Below, in pieces: positions 36,533 to 43,665 of a DNA stretch of 64,000 bases. The DNA is taken from NCBI GenBank assembly GCA_963843315.1, contig CAWJJU010000002.1, positions 124,001 to 188,000 on the forward strand, read 5' to 3'. Position numbers and translations under genes: made by a program. This stretch comes from JAWVFM01 sp963843315. GTDB lineage: Bacteria > Actinomycetota > Thermoleophilia > Solirubrobacterales > 70-9. How positions within the stretch are numbered: position 1 is the first letter of the stretch; the number at the start of each line of letters is the position of its first letter. The notes under the pieces were generated by a model. It worked only from the letters and a program-made list of their open reading frames with translations, had not been told where the DNA came from and did not search any database.

Positions 36533-37647
36533 GCGGCCGCCCTCCCGTTGCCGTTGTGGCCGTTCGACACCGATTCGTGCCAGCGCGACCACGGTGCCGC
36601 GCCGTCGCCCAGCGGCTCGAACTTCTCGGCCCACAGGCCCTCGAGCGCGGATTCGGGCTCGGGCATCGGCGAGGCCAGAGCGGTCTCGGCGGCCGCAGCG
36701 ATCTGCTCCTTCACCGACCGCTCGACCTCCTCGATCCGCTCGGACCCAACGCCGAGCTCGCCCGTGAGCCGCTCGCGATAGCGCGCGATCGGGTCGCGGC
36801 GGGCCCACTCCTCACGCATCTCGGCCGGCACGTAGCTCATGTCGTCGTGCGCGCCGTGGCCGTGCATGCGCATGGTCTGCGCCTCGATCAGCGTCGGACC
36901 CTCCCCGGCCCGCGCCCGCTCGACCGCCTCCGTCGCCGCCTCGAAGACCGCCTCGACGTCGTTGCCGTCGACGTTGATCCCCCGGAACCCGTAGCTCCGT
37001 GCGCGCTCGACCGGATCGACCGCGAACTCGAGCTCGTTGGGGGTCGAGTAGGCGAAGCGGTTGTTCTCGAGGATGAAGACGACCGGCAGCGAGTGGATGC
37101 CCGCGAAGTTCATCGCCTCGTGCCACTGGCCGTTGGCCGTGGACCCCTCGCCGAAGAACGTCAGCGCCACGCGCGATTCGCCGCGCATCTTCATCGACAG
37201 CGCCATGCCGCAGGCGACGGGCGCCATGTCGGGAAGCATCGAGACCATCCCGACGCAGCCCAGGCGGCGATCGCCGAAGTGCATGTTGCCGTCCTTGCCG
37301 CCGGTGACCCCGCCGCTTCGGCCCATGTAGTTGGCCAGGTAGCGCTCGGGGGCCAGGCCGCGCACGAAATGGGCCCCGAGGTCGCGGTGCAGGATGCACA
37401 TGCGATCCGCCGGCGCCAGGGCGAAGGCCGCCCCCACCGAGATCGCCTCCTGGCCGCAGCCGTCGTAGAACGAGCCCGGGATCTTGCCCTGCCGGTAGAG
37501 GGTGATGGCCCTCTCCTCGGCCGCCCGCATCAGCGACATGTATCGCAGGAGCTCGAGTCGATCCTCCTGCGTGAGGTTCCCCCGGCCGTCTACGGCATGG
37601 GGGCGCACAGCCCGGTCGGCGACCGCGCTCGCGACGCTTCTCTCCAT
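36529..37647 (-). CDS. 2-oxoacid dehydrogenase E1 component, alpha subunit
   Basis: 372 residues from ATG 37647 with AAAAGGAC upstream. The thiamine-diphosphate half of E1: EERAITLYRQGKIPG, HRDLGAHFVRG, and the TPP-binding motif GEGSTANGQWHEAMNFAG, in which the usual GDG is GEG. RMHGHGAHDD lies in the phosphorylation-loop region. First gene of a six-gene run (E1 alpha, E1 beta, E2, amino-acid dehydrogenase, lipB, lipA) with overlaps of 4, 20 and 4 bp and gaps of 10 and 6 bp. A promoter and palindrome are seen 148-187 bp upstream. Confidence 0.92.
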   Translation of the reverse strand: MERSVASAVADRAVRPHAVDGRGNLTQEDRLELLRYMSLMRAAEERAITLYRQGKIPGSFYDGCGQEAISVGAAFALAPADRMCILHRDLGAHFVRGLAPERYLANYMGRSGGVTGGKDGNMHFGDRRLGCVGMVSMLPDMAPVACGMALSMKMRGESRVALTFFGEGSTANGQWHEAMNFAGIHSLPVVFILENNRFAYSTPNELEFAVDPVERARSYGFRGINVDGNDVEAVFEAATEAVERARAGEGPTLIEAQTMRMHGHGAHDDMSYVPAEMREEWARRDPIARYRERLTGELGVGSERIEEVERSVKEQIAAAAETALASPMPEPESALEGLWAEKFEPLGDGAAPWSRWHESVSNGHNGNGRAAA

Positions 37648-38215
37648 CCTGGTCCGTCCTTTTGTCGTGGCCCGCCGGTGGGATCTCCAGCCGGTCGAGC
37701 CGTGTACTCGCCGCGTCGGGATCTCCTCGGCGGCCTTCACGGACTTAACGGCGCTCGGGGGTTCCTCCCCGCTCGCCTATGTATCTCTCACCCGAGTGTA
37801 TTCCCCACTGAAGATGTTTCAACACAAATTTGTGCTGCCCAGGGCACGGGTAAACCGCGAGGCGCTTCCGGCTGCGGCGCCTCGCCGCCTCGCACCCCAC
37901 CGGTTTCCAGCCTGGTGGTAGCCTCACCGTAGGGACGAGTCGAACCGCCTACGCGAGTCGACCCGTTCGCCACAGAGCCAAAGGAAAGGCCGGGCCGTTT
38001 ATGCGGTCGGACACATCCACAGGCATGGACGCGCTGGGCAGCTGGACTACGTCGAGGACAGTTGCCGCGTGTCATCGCGGTGTCAGCAATGACATCGCGC
38101 CGATCATGCGGGCGCCCCGATCAGGTTTCGACCGGATAGGGACGACTCGCGAGTTCGCTATCCGTAGGGGAGAGAACGAAGCGCGTGGCCCAAGGGTCCG
38201 CGCCCACGAGCCGAC
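37648..38215. other. 568-bp intergenic region between divergent operons
   Basis: No convincing gene: the frames here are short, Arg/Pro/Gly-rich and lack ribosome sites. Apart from the promoter/palindrome at 37795-37834 I see a direct repeat CGAGTCGA at about 37937 and 37955 and a possible GTAGG/CCTAC stem around it. The region probably holds the promoter for the three-gene operon beginning at 38216 as well. Confidence 0.5.
37795..37834 (-). promoter_or_regulatory. Probable promoter and operator of the branched-chain dehydrogenase operon
   Basis: On the minus strand TTGAAA (37822-37817), 16 bp, TACACT (37800-37795) makes a plausible sigma-70-type promoter about 150 bp upstream of E1 alpha. 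Directly abutting the -35 is the perfect palindrome CACAAATTTGTG (37823-37834). An AT-centred palindrome of this sort is typical of Lrp/AsnC-family sites, and Lrp-family BkdR controls such operons elsewhere; the link is inference. Confidence 0.55.
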
Positions 38216-38476
38216 GTGAGCGCCGACGGGCGCCACGAGCGCGCCGTTGCCCAGAGCTTGCAGCTCGCCCAGGACTCCGCCGCCATCGGTGATTTCGTGG
38301 ACGCCCTTGCCTGGCTTCAGACGGTCGAGGCGGTCGACGGTCCCCTCCCGACCGTGTGGGAGCGCAAACGCGCCGTGTGGGAGCGCCAATGCCAAGACGG
38401 CACCCTTCGAGTCGGTGGCCGCTTTGCGCGTCCGGACGAGGCCGCAGCCTCCGCCAGACAGAACGGGCATCCGTGA
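38216..38476 (+). CDS. Small uncharacterised protein, first gene of a three-gene operon
   Basis: 86 residues from GTG 38216. Helical N-terminus (ERAVAQSLQLAQDSAAIGDF, VDALAWLQTVEAVDG) resembling a single tetratricopeptide-like hairpin, then an Arg/Trp-rich tail. The final codons overlap the next start (GTGA). No signal peptide or membrane segment. Not recognised; its coupling to an MpsC-family gene suggests a shared process. Confidence 0.65.
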   Translation: MSADGRHERAVAQSLQLAQDSAAIGDFVDALAWLQTVEAVDGPLPTVWERKRAVWERQCQDGTLRVGGRFARPDEAAASARQNGHP

Positions 38477-38880
38477 GTCGCGAGAGCCTCCCCCGCAACG
38501 GCGAGCTCGCGCTTGCGATCTCGAACGCAATCGTCAAGAGGCTGGCTAGCACCACCGGCCGGGGTCCGAGACAAGCGAAGACGACGCTCGGCGACAACGC
38601 GGTGTTCGTGGTTCTGCAGGACACCCTGACCCGCGGCGAGCGCAACCTGGTCGACGCGGGCGAGGATGAGGCCGTGCTCGACCTGCGACGACGCTGGCAG
38701 AACGTCATGCGCGGCGACTGCACCCGTGACATCGAGGAGCTGACGAATCGCAAGGTCGTCGGCTTCATGAGCGACAACCACATCGACCCCGACCTCGGAG
38801 TCGAGGTGTTCATTCTGGCGCCGAACGGAGGGGGCGGCGGTGGTGGGGCGGTCAGCGGTTCCGCCGAGGTGGCCGAATGA
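38473..38880 (+). CDS. DUF2294/MpsC-family protein
   Basis: 135 residues from GTG 38473, overlapping the previous stop by 4 bp. The central sequence follows the DUF2294 (PF10057, MpsC/YbcI) pattern: an ISNAIVKRLASTTGRGPRQAKTTLGDNAVFVVL strand-helix-strand, GERNLVDAGEDEAVLDLRRRWQ, then the ELTNRKVVGFMSDNHIDPDLGVEVFIL strands (quoted here in parts). MpsC has been linked to a Na+-translocating membrane-potential system, but many members stand alone and the role is open. A Gly-rich tail ends the protein. Confidence 0.78.
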   Translation: MSRESLPRNGELALAISNAIVKRLASTTGRGPRQAKTTLGDNAVFVVLQDTLTRGERNLVDAGEDEAVLDLRRRWQNVMRGDCTRDIEELTNRKVVGFMSDNHIDPDLGVEVFILAPNGGGGGGGAVSGSAEVAE

Positions 38881-39080
38881 GCCCCGCGCAGCGTGAGGTC
38901 GAGACCATGCTCTCCGCGCGGTACCCGTTCGACGCGATCGAAGATCACATCGATCACATGAGCTGTGCGGATGACCTCAAATCGGCCCTGTGGCTGTTCG
39001 CCTGGAGCCAGCAGGCGCCCGCCGACCGGGACCGCGTCATCGACGAGGCCCTGAAGTGGGCGGCTCACTCCCAGGGCTAA
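38877..39080 (+). CDS. Small uncharacterised helical protein
   Basis: 67 residues starting at the ATG that overlaps the previous stop (ATGA). Two or three predicted helices (REVETMLSARYPFDAIEDHI, SALWLFAWSQQAPADR, RVIDEALKWA), acidic, without cysteine pairs or signal. Third gene of a tightly overlapped operon, which argues that all three are real and needed in fixed ratio. Function unknown. Confidence 0.68.
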   Translation: MSPAQREVETMLSARYPFDAIEDHIDHMSCADDLKSALWLFAWSQQAPADRDRVIDEALKWAAHSQG

Positions 39081-39106
39081 CCGCGAGGCGGCGCCAAGAC
39101 CCTGCG

Positions 39107-39174
39107 AGGACCAAGGGTGGTGCAGTGATCGGTTGAGGTCGCAATGTGAAGCGGAAGTTCTTCCGCTTGGTCCT
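39107..39174 (+). terminator. Nested inverted repeats after the three-gene operon
   Basis: Inner hairpin AAGCGGAA-gttc-TTCCGCTT (39149-39168). An outer 9-bp inverted repeat AGGACCAAG (39107-39115) pairs with CTTGGTCCT (39166-39174) and shares a few bases with the inner stem, so the two folds exclude each other in part. Follows the operon by 26 bp; either a terminator without U-tail or a small structured RNA. Confidence 0.4.
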
Positions 39175-39246
39175 GGGGAGGACAAGTCGTTGAGATGCGG
39201 GCCGAGTGCAGGCCGCGGCGCGATACCCAGATAGCCTCCGCCGCCC

Positions 39247-39990
39247 ATGAACCAGCCCGAGATCACCCTCCACGCCCTGCCGCCTTCGCACCCGTGCATG
39301 ACGGTCGCGGCCGCCCTCGACCGCAAGGGCCTCGAGTACGAGCGCATCGACCTGCCGATGACCCGCGAGGGCCACAACCCGGCGATGGAGGAGATCTACG
39401 GCGAGGGCAACGGAACCGTCCCGGGCGTGCTGTTCGACGGCGAGCCCGTGCACGGCTCGGTCGCCATCCTCGAGCGCCTCGAGGACCTGCGCCCCAACCC
39501 GCCGCTCTACCCCGAGGCCATCGCCGGCGAGGTGCACGCGGCCGAGCGCTGGGGCGACGAGGAGCTCCAGGACCTCGGCCGGCGCTTCCCATGGGGCGCC
39601 CTGCACTTCCGCCCCCAGGCGCTGGGGATCATGGGCGGCGGCGGCGAGCTCGACCCGGCCGGCACCGACTTCGCGATCCGCTACGTCCGCGCCGCCTGGA
39701 AGTACCACGGCATCAGCTGCGAACTGCTGGCCGCCGACCTGAGGGCCTTCCCGGCCAAGCTCGCCCGCATCGACGACCTCGCCGGGCGGGGCGTCATCGG
39801 CGGCGAGGAACCGAACGCCGCCGACTTCCAGATCGGGGCCACCATCCGCGTGATCAGGTCGGTCGCCGATCTCGAGCCGCTCCTCGCCGGCACCGCGGCC
39901 GAGCGCGTGGCCGACGCCTGGTTCCCGGACTCCGGCGCGCGCATCCCGGCGGGGGCGTTCCCGCCGAGCTGGATCCCGGCCGCTAGCTGA
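39247..39990 (+). CDS. Glutathione S-transferase-like protein
   Basis: 247 residues. The N-terminal thioredoxin-like domain (about residues 5-80: ITLHALPPSHPCMTVAAALD, YERIDLPM, TVPGVLFDGEPVHGSVAILE) contains the cis-proline and the Glu/Ser glutathione-type contacts, and a helical C-terminal domain follows. Actinobacteria use mycothiol, so the thiol partner may differ from glutathione. Its stop overlaps that of the convergent E2-like gene by 8 bp. Single-gene unit. Confidence 0.75.
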   Translation: MNQPEITLHALPPSHPCMTVAAALDRKGLEYERIDLPMTREGHNPAMEEIYGEGNGTVPGVLFDGEPVHGSVAILERLEDLRPNPPLYPEAIAGEVHAAERWGDEELQDLGRRFPWGALHFRPQALGIMGGGGELDPAGTDFAIRYVRAAWKYHGISCELLAADLRAFPAKLARIDDLAGRGVIGGEEPNAADFQIGATIRVIRSVADLEPLLAGTAAERVADAWFPDSGARIPAGAFPPSWIPAAS

Positions 39991-40564
39991 GCGCCCCCGC
40001 GATCGCCGCCAGCAGCTCGGCGCCCTCGCCGGCCTGGGCGATGCGGTTGTCGCAGGCGAGGACGAGCGTCCGCGAGCCCGCGCCGAGCGTCGCTGCCTGG
40101 CCGCGGTTGACGATCGGCGTGAAGCGCTCGGCCGCCGGCAGCGAGATCACGGTGAAGGTCGCTGCGGCCAGCTCGGGCGAGGTGAGCTCGCCGGCTGCGG
40201 CGCGCTGCGACAGCGCCGTCATCTCCTCGTCGATCGCCTCGCGGACCTTCTCGTCGGCGTCGCGGATGACCGGGAAGGCGAGGCTGTCGCCGGCCGGCAC
40301 GGCGAAGGCGACGTTCACGCGCGAGTAGATCTCGAAGCGCGCGTCGCGGTAGGCGGCGTTCAGCCGCGGCACCTCGCGCAGGGCCCGGGCGCTCGCGGCG
40401 ACGAGGGCAGCGGGCGACGCCGGCGCCTCGATCGCGCACTCGAAGTAGACGTGGGGGGCCGTCGCCTTCGACTCGGCGACGGTGCGGGCGAACGCGCGCT
40501 GCGCCTGGGTCGGCTCCTCGACCCGGGTCTCACCCCGGGCGCTCGAATGGCCGCCCTCCCTCAC
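39983..40564 (-). CDS. Catalytically inactive E2 (2-oxoacid dehydrogenase acyltransferase) domain
   Basis: 193 residues from GTG 40564, overlapping the E3 stop by 4 bp (GTGA). The sequence is the second half of an E2 catalytic domain without lipoyl or subunit-binding domains: NVAFAVPAGDSLAFPVIRDAD, EEMTALSQRAAAGELTSPELAAATFTVISL (in parts) and RFTPIVNRGQAATLGAG. Where E2s have the active-site HRxxDG, here the strand reads LVLACDNRIAQAGEGAELL: His is Asn and the Asp of the DG pair is lost. The substrate channel pattern remains. It cannot transfer acyl groups by the normal mechanism; as the fourth gene of the pyruvate dehydrogenase operon it may modify assembly of the E2 core. It could alternatively be a decaying duplicate. 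Confidence 0.8.
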   Translation of the reverse strand: MREGGHSSARGETRVEEPTQAQRAFARTVAESKATAPHVYFECAIEAPASPAALVAASARALREVPRLNAAYRDARFEIYSRVNVAFAVPAGDSLAFPVIRDADEKVREAIDEEMTALSQRAAAGELTSPELAAATFTVISLPAAERFTPIVNRGQAATLGAGSRTLVLACDNRIAQAGEGAELLAAIAGALS

Positions 40565-42321
40565 GACCTCGGCCGCTTGGGCGCGTAGATGTCGGTGACC
40601 GTGCCCTCGGCCACCTCGGCGGCGAACATCACCGTCTCCGAGAGGGTCGGGTGGGCGTGGATGGTGAGGCCGACGTCCTCGGCGTCGGCGCCCATCTCGA
40701 TCGCGAGCACGGCCTCGGCAATGAGCTCGCCCGCGTTGGTGCCCGTGATGCCGGCGCCGATGACGCGGCGGCTCTCGGGATCGACCAGGAGCTTGGTGAG
40801 CCCCTCGGCCCGGGCGATCGACAGCGCCCGGCCCGACGCCTGCCATCCGAAGACCGCCTTCTCGAACGGGATCCCCTCGGCCTCGGCCTCGATCTCGGTG
40901 ACGCCCGCCCAGGCCACCTCGGGGTCGGTGTAGGCGACCGACGGGATCGCGCGCGGCTCGAAGGCGACGTTGCGGCCCGCGATCACCTCCGCAGCGACCA
41001 CGCCCTCGTGGCTGGCCTTGTGGGCGAGCATCGGCGCGCCGGTGAGGTCGCCGATGGCGAAGATGTGCGGGACGTTGGTGCGGCGCTGGGCGTCGACCGC
41101 CACCTCGCCGCGCTCGTCGACCTCCACGCCGGCCTCCTCGAGGCCCAGGCCGTCGCCGTTGGCGCGCCGCCCGACCGCGACGAGCACGCGGTCATACGTC
41201 TGCGGCTCGGGCGCGCCGTCGCCCTCGAAGCTCACGCGCAGCCCGTCGTCGCCCGCCTCCACCCCCGCGACCTTCGTCGAGAGTCGGATCGCGTCGAAGC
41301 TCTTGTCCAGCCGGCGCTGGAGCGGTTTGACGAGGTCGCGGTCACAGCCCGGCATGAGACCGTCGGTGAGCTCGACCACCTCGACCGAGCTGCCGAGCGC
41401 GGCGTAGACGCCGCCCAGCTCGAGGCCGATGATGCCGCCGCCGATCACCAGCAGCCGGTCGGGGACGCCGCCCAGGTCGAGGGCGCCGGTGGAGTCGACG
41501 ATGCGCTCGTCGTCGGGCAGGCCGGGCAGCATCACCGCTCGGGAGCCCGCCGCGAGGATGCAGTGCTCGAAGGCGATCGACGTGCCGTCGACCTCGGCCG
41601 TATGGGGACCGGTGAAGCGCAGCGTGCCGGTGACGACTTCGACCTTGCGCTGCTTCGCCAGGCCGCCGAGCCCGCCGGTGAGCTTGCCGACGACCTCCTC
41701 CTTCCAGGTGCGCAGGCGCTCGAGGTCGACCTGGGGCTCGCCGAAGGCGACGCCGAAGCCCTCGGCCTCCTTCGCGTCGTCGATCACCTTGGCGGCGTGC
41801 AGCAGCGCCTTCGACGGGATGCAGCCGACGTTGAGGCAGACGCCGCCGAGCGACTCGTAGCGCTCGACCATCGTCACCCGCAGCCCGAGGTCGGCGGCCC
41901 GGAAGGCTGCGGTGTAGCCGCCGGGCCCGGCGCCCACCACCAGGACCTGGGTCTGGCGGTCGGTGCCGGGGAGACCTTGGGGGTCAGGCACCTGAGCCTG
42001 CGCGGGCTCAGGCGTCTCCGCAGAGCGGGTGCCTGACCCCTGAGGTTCCGCAGAGCGGGTGCCTGACCCCTGAGGTTCGGGCTCCTCCCCCTCCGCCGGC
42101 TCGAGGTTGAGCAGCAGCGAGCCCTCGGAGACCCTGTCGTTGAGCGCGACGAGCACCTCGGTGACGATGCCCGCCGCCGGCGCAGGCACGTCCATGGTCG
42201 CCTTGTCGGACTCCAGGGTGACCAGCGGCGCGTCGATCGCGACCGCGTCGCCCGCGCTCACGAGGATCTCGATGACCGGGACGTCGGCGAAGTCGCCGAT
42301 GTCTGGAACCCGAACCTCCAT
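40561..42321 (-). CDS. lpdA: Dihydrolipoyl dehydrogenase (E3) with N-terminal lipoyl domain
   Basis: 586 residues. An N-terminal lipoyl domain (residues 1-75, lysine in LESDKATMDVP) is joined by a linker (about 76-120) to a full E3: FAD motif VLVVGAGPGGYTAAFRA, redox disulfide GGVCLNVGCIPSK, NAD motif VIGGGIIGLELGG, and the HAHPTLSE C-terminal catalytic His-Glu. Lipoyl-E3 fusions occur in several phyla and oxidise the lipoamide of the PDH core. The linker is encoded by the repeat pair at 41980-42040 plus a 30-bp tandem duplication (EPQGSGTRSA twice). Starts 6 bp after E2. Confidence 0.93.
   Translation of the reverse strand: MEVRVPDIGDFADVPVIEILVSAGDAVAIDAPLVTLESDKATMDVPAPAAGIVTEVLVALNDRVSEGSLLLNLEPAEGEEPEPQGSGTRSAEPQGSGTRSAETPEPAQAQVPDPQGLPGTDRQTQVLVVGAGPGGYTAAFRAADLGLRVTMVERYESLGGVCLNVGCIPSKALLHAAKVIDDAKEAEGFGVAFGEPQVDLERLRTWKEEVVGKLTGGLGGLAKQRKVEVVTGTLRFTGPHTAEVDGTSIAFEHCILAAGSRAVMLPGLPDDERIVDSTGALDLGGVPDRLLVIGGGIIGLELGGVYAALGSSVEVVELTDGLMPGCDRDLVKPLQRRLDKSFDAIRLSTKVAGVEAGDDGLRVSFEGDGAPEPQTYDRVLVAVGRRANGDGLGLEEAGVEVDERGEVAVDAQRRTNVPHIFAIGDLTGAPMLAHKASHEGVVAAEVIAGRNVAFEPRAIPSVAYTDPEVAWAGVTEIEAEAEGIPFEKAVFGWQASGRALSIARAEGLTKLLVDPESRRVIGAGITGTNAGELIAEAVLAIEMGADAEDVGLTIHAHPTLSETVMFAAEVAEGTVTDIYAPKRPRS
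41980..42078. repeat. Cluster B: 61-bp inverted repeat pair and 30-bp tandem duplication inside lipoyl-E3
   Basis: GGGGTCAGGCACC (41980-41992) and its exact inverse GGTGCCTGACCCC (42028-42040) bound a 61-bp unit with an inner TGAGCC/GGCTCA stem. A 30-bp segment beginning CGCAGAGCGGGTGCCTGACC is then repeated head to tail (42019-42048 and 42049-42078), giving a third core. The whole cluster is in frame and encodes the linker between the lipoyl and FAD domains. Confidence 0.88.
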
Positions 42322-42327
42322 GGGCGG

Positions 42328-43665
42328 CTAGAGCAGCACCCGGCGCAGGTCGGAGAGCTCCGACGCCAGGTGTGCCACGAAGCGGGCGGCGGCGGCGCCG
42401 TCGATCACCCGGTGGTCGTAGGAGAGCGACAGCGGCAACATCAGCCGCGGCTCGAACTCGCTGCCGTTCCAGACCGGCGCCATCTTCGAGCGCGTGGCGC
42501 CGAGGATGGCCACCTCGGGGGCGTTGACGATGGGCGTGAAGCCCGTGCCGCCGATGCCGCCGAGCGAGGAGATGGTAAAGGTCGAGCCGCGCATCTCCTC
42601 GGCCGAGAGCTTGCCGTCGCGAGCGCGGGCCGAGAGCTCGGTGAGCTCGCGCGCGATCTCCAGCAGGCCCTTGCGATCGGCGTCGCGGATGACCGGGACG
42701 AGCAGCCCCTGAGGCGTGTCCGCCGCGAAACCGATGTGGTAGTAGCGCTTGATCACGAGCTCCTCGCCGTCGAGCGAGGAGTTGAACTCCGGGAACTGGC
42801 GAAGCGCGCCGACGCAGGCCTTGATGAGCAGCGCGACCATCGTCACCTTCACGTCGGTGCGCTCCGAGTTGATCTGCTTGCGAAACGCCTCGAGGTCGGT
42901 GATGTCGGCCTCGTCGTCGTGGGTGACGTGCGGGATGTAGACCCAGTTGCGCGCGAGGTTGGGGCCGCTGATGCGCTTGATGCGAGAGAGCGGGACGCGC
43001 TCGACCTCGCCGTACTTGGAGAAGTCGATGGCGGGCCACGGTGCGATCTCCAGGCCGGGGAGCCCGGCGCCACCGGCCGCGGGCGCGCCGCCGGCCTGGA
43101 CGGCCTTCTTGACGTCCTCGCGGGTGATTCGCCCCTTGCGCCCGGAGCCCGTGACGCCGGAGAGGTCGACGTCCATCTCGCGGGCCAGACGGCGGACGGA
43201 CGGCGAGGCGTAGATCGAGTCTGAGGCCGCGTCGCCTGTGGGGTCAGACCCCGGTTGCGTGGGGCCGTCACCCTGGGGGTCAGGCACCTGAGTTGACTCG
43301 GGCTCCGGCGTTTCGGAAGCGAGGGTGCCTGACCCCTTTGCATTCGCGTAATCCTCATCCCCTGCCTGCTCCTCGGCCTCGACCGCGGCGAACGCCACCT
43401 CGGCCTGGGTCGAGACCGCCCCGTCCTCGGAGCGGTCGAGCACCAGCAGGGCGTCGCCCTGCGAGACCTTGTCGCCGACCGCCACCTTCAGCTCGACGAT
43501 CGTGCCCGCGTAGGGCGAGGGCACGTCCATCGTCGCCTTGTCGGACTCGAGCGTGACCAGCGGGGCGTCGGCTGAGACCTCCTCGCCGGGGCTCACCAGC
43601 ACCTCGATGACGGGGACCTCCTCGAAGTCGCCGATGTCGGGAACGTCTACCTGGTACTCGCTCAT
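42328..43665 (-). CDS. Pyruvate dehydrogenase E2, dihydrolipoamide acetyltransferase
   Basis: 445 residues from ATG 43665, overlapping the aceE stop by 4 bp. One lipoyl domain (LESDKATMDVPSP, residues ~1-75), a linker (~80-145), the E1/E3-binding domain (YASPSVRRLAREMDVDLSGV), a second linker and the acetyltransferase core (FTISSLGGIGGTGFTPIVNAPEVAILG quoted in parts, ending LSLSYDHRVIDGAAAARFV with the catalytic His and Asp). Together with AceE and the downstream E3 it makes acetyl-CoA from pyruvate. The first linker is encoded by repeat units (43240-43336) and shares ETPEP...QVPDPQG with the E3 linker. Confidence 0.94.
   Translation of the reverse strand: MSEYQVDVPDIGDFEEVPVIEVLVSPGEEVSADAPLVTLESDKATMDVPSPYAGTIVELKVAVGDKVSQGDALLVLDRSEDGAVSTQAEVAFAAVEAEEQAGDEDYANAKGSGTLASETPEPESTQVPDPQGDGPTQPGSDPTGDAASDSIYASPSVRRLAREMDVDLSGVTGSGRKGRITREDVKKAVQAGGAPAAGGAGLPGLEIAPWPAIDFSKYGEVERVPLSRIKRISGPNLARNWVYIPHVTHDDEADITDLEAFRKQINSERTDVKVTMVALLIKACVGALRQFPEFNSSLDGEELVIKRYYHIGFAADTPQGLLVPVIRDADRKGLLEIARELTELSARARDGKLSAEEMRGSTFTISSLGGIGGTGFTPIVNAPEVAILGATRSKMAPVWNGSEFEPRLMLPLSLSYDHRVIDGAAAARFVAHLASELSDLRRVLL
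43240..43336. repeat. Cluster C: palindrome and 61-bp inverted repeat pair inside PDH E2
   Basis: GGGGTC-a-GACCCC (43240-43252), then GGGGTCAGGCACC (43276-43288) and its exact inverse GGTGCCTGACCCC (43324-43336). The latter two bound a 61-bp unit of the same length and spacing as the unit in the E3 gene at 41980-42040, with CACCTGAG and CGGGCTC blocks shared inside. In frame; encodes the flexible linker between lipoyl and subunit-binding domains. Confidence 0.88.

Noticed and set aside
37788..38075. 95-codon minus-strand frame in the gap upstream of E1 alpha
   Set aside because: No ribosome site, composition is Gly/Arg/Pro-rich, and it would cover the predicted promoter.
39037..39708. 223-codon minus-strand frame opposite the GST gene
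   Set aside because: It mirrors the GST gene; Val/Ala/Gly/His-rich translation has no motif.
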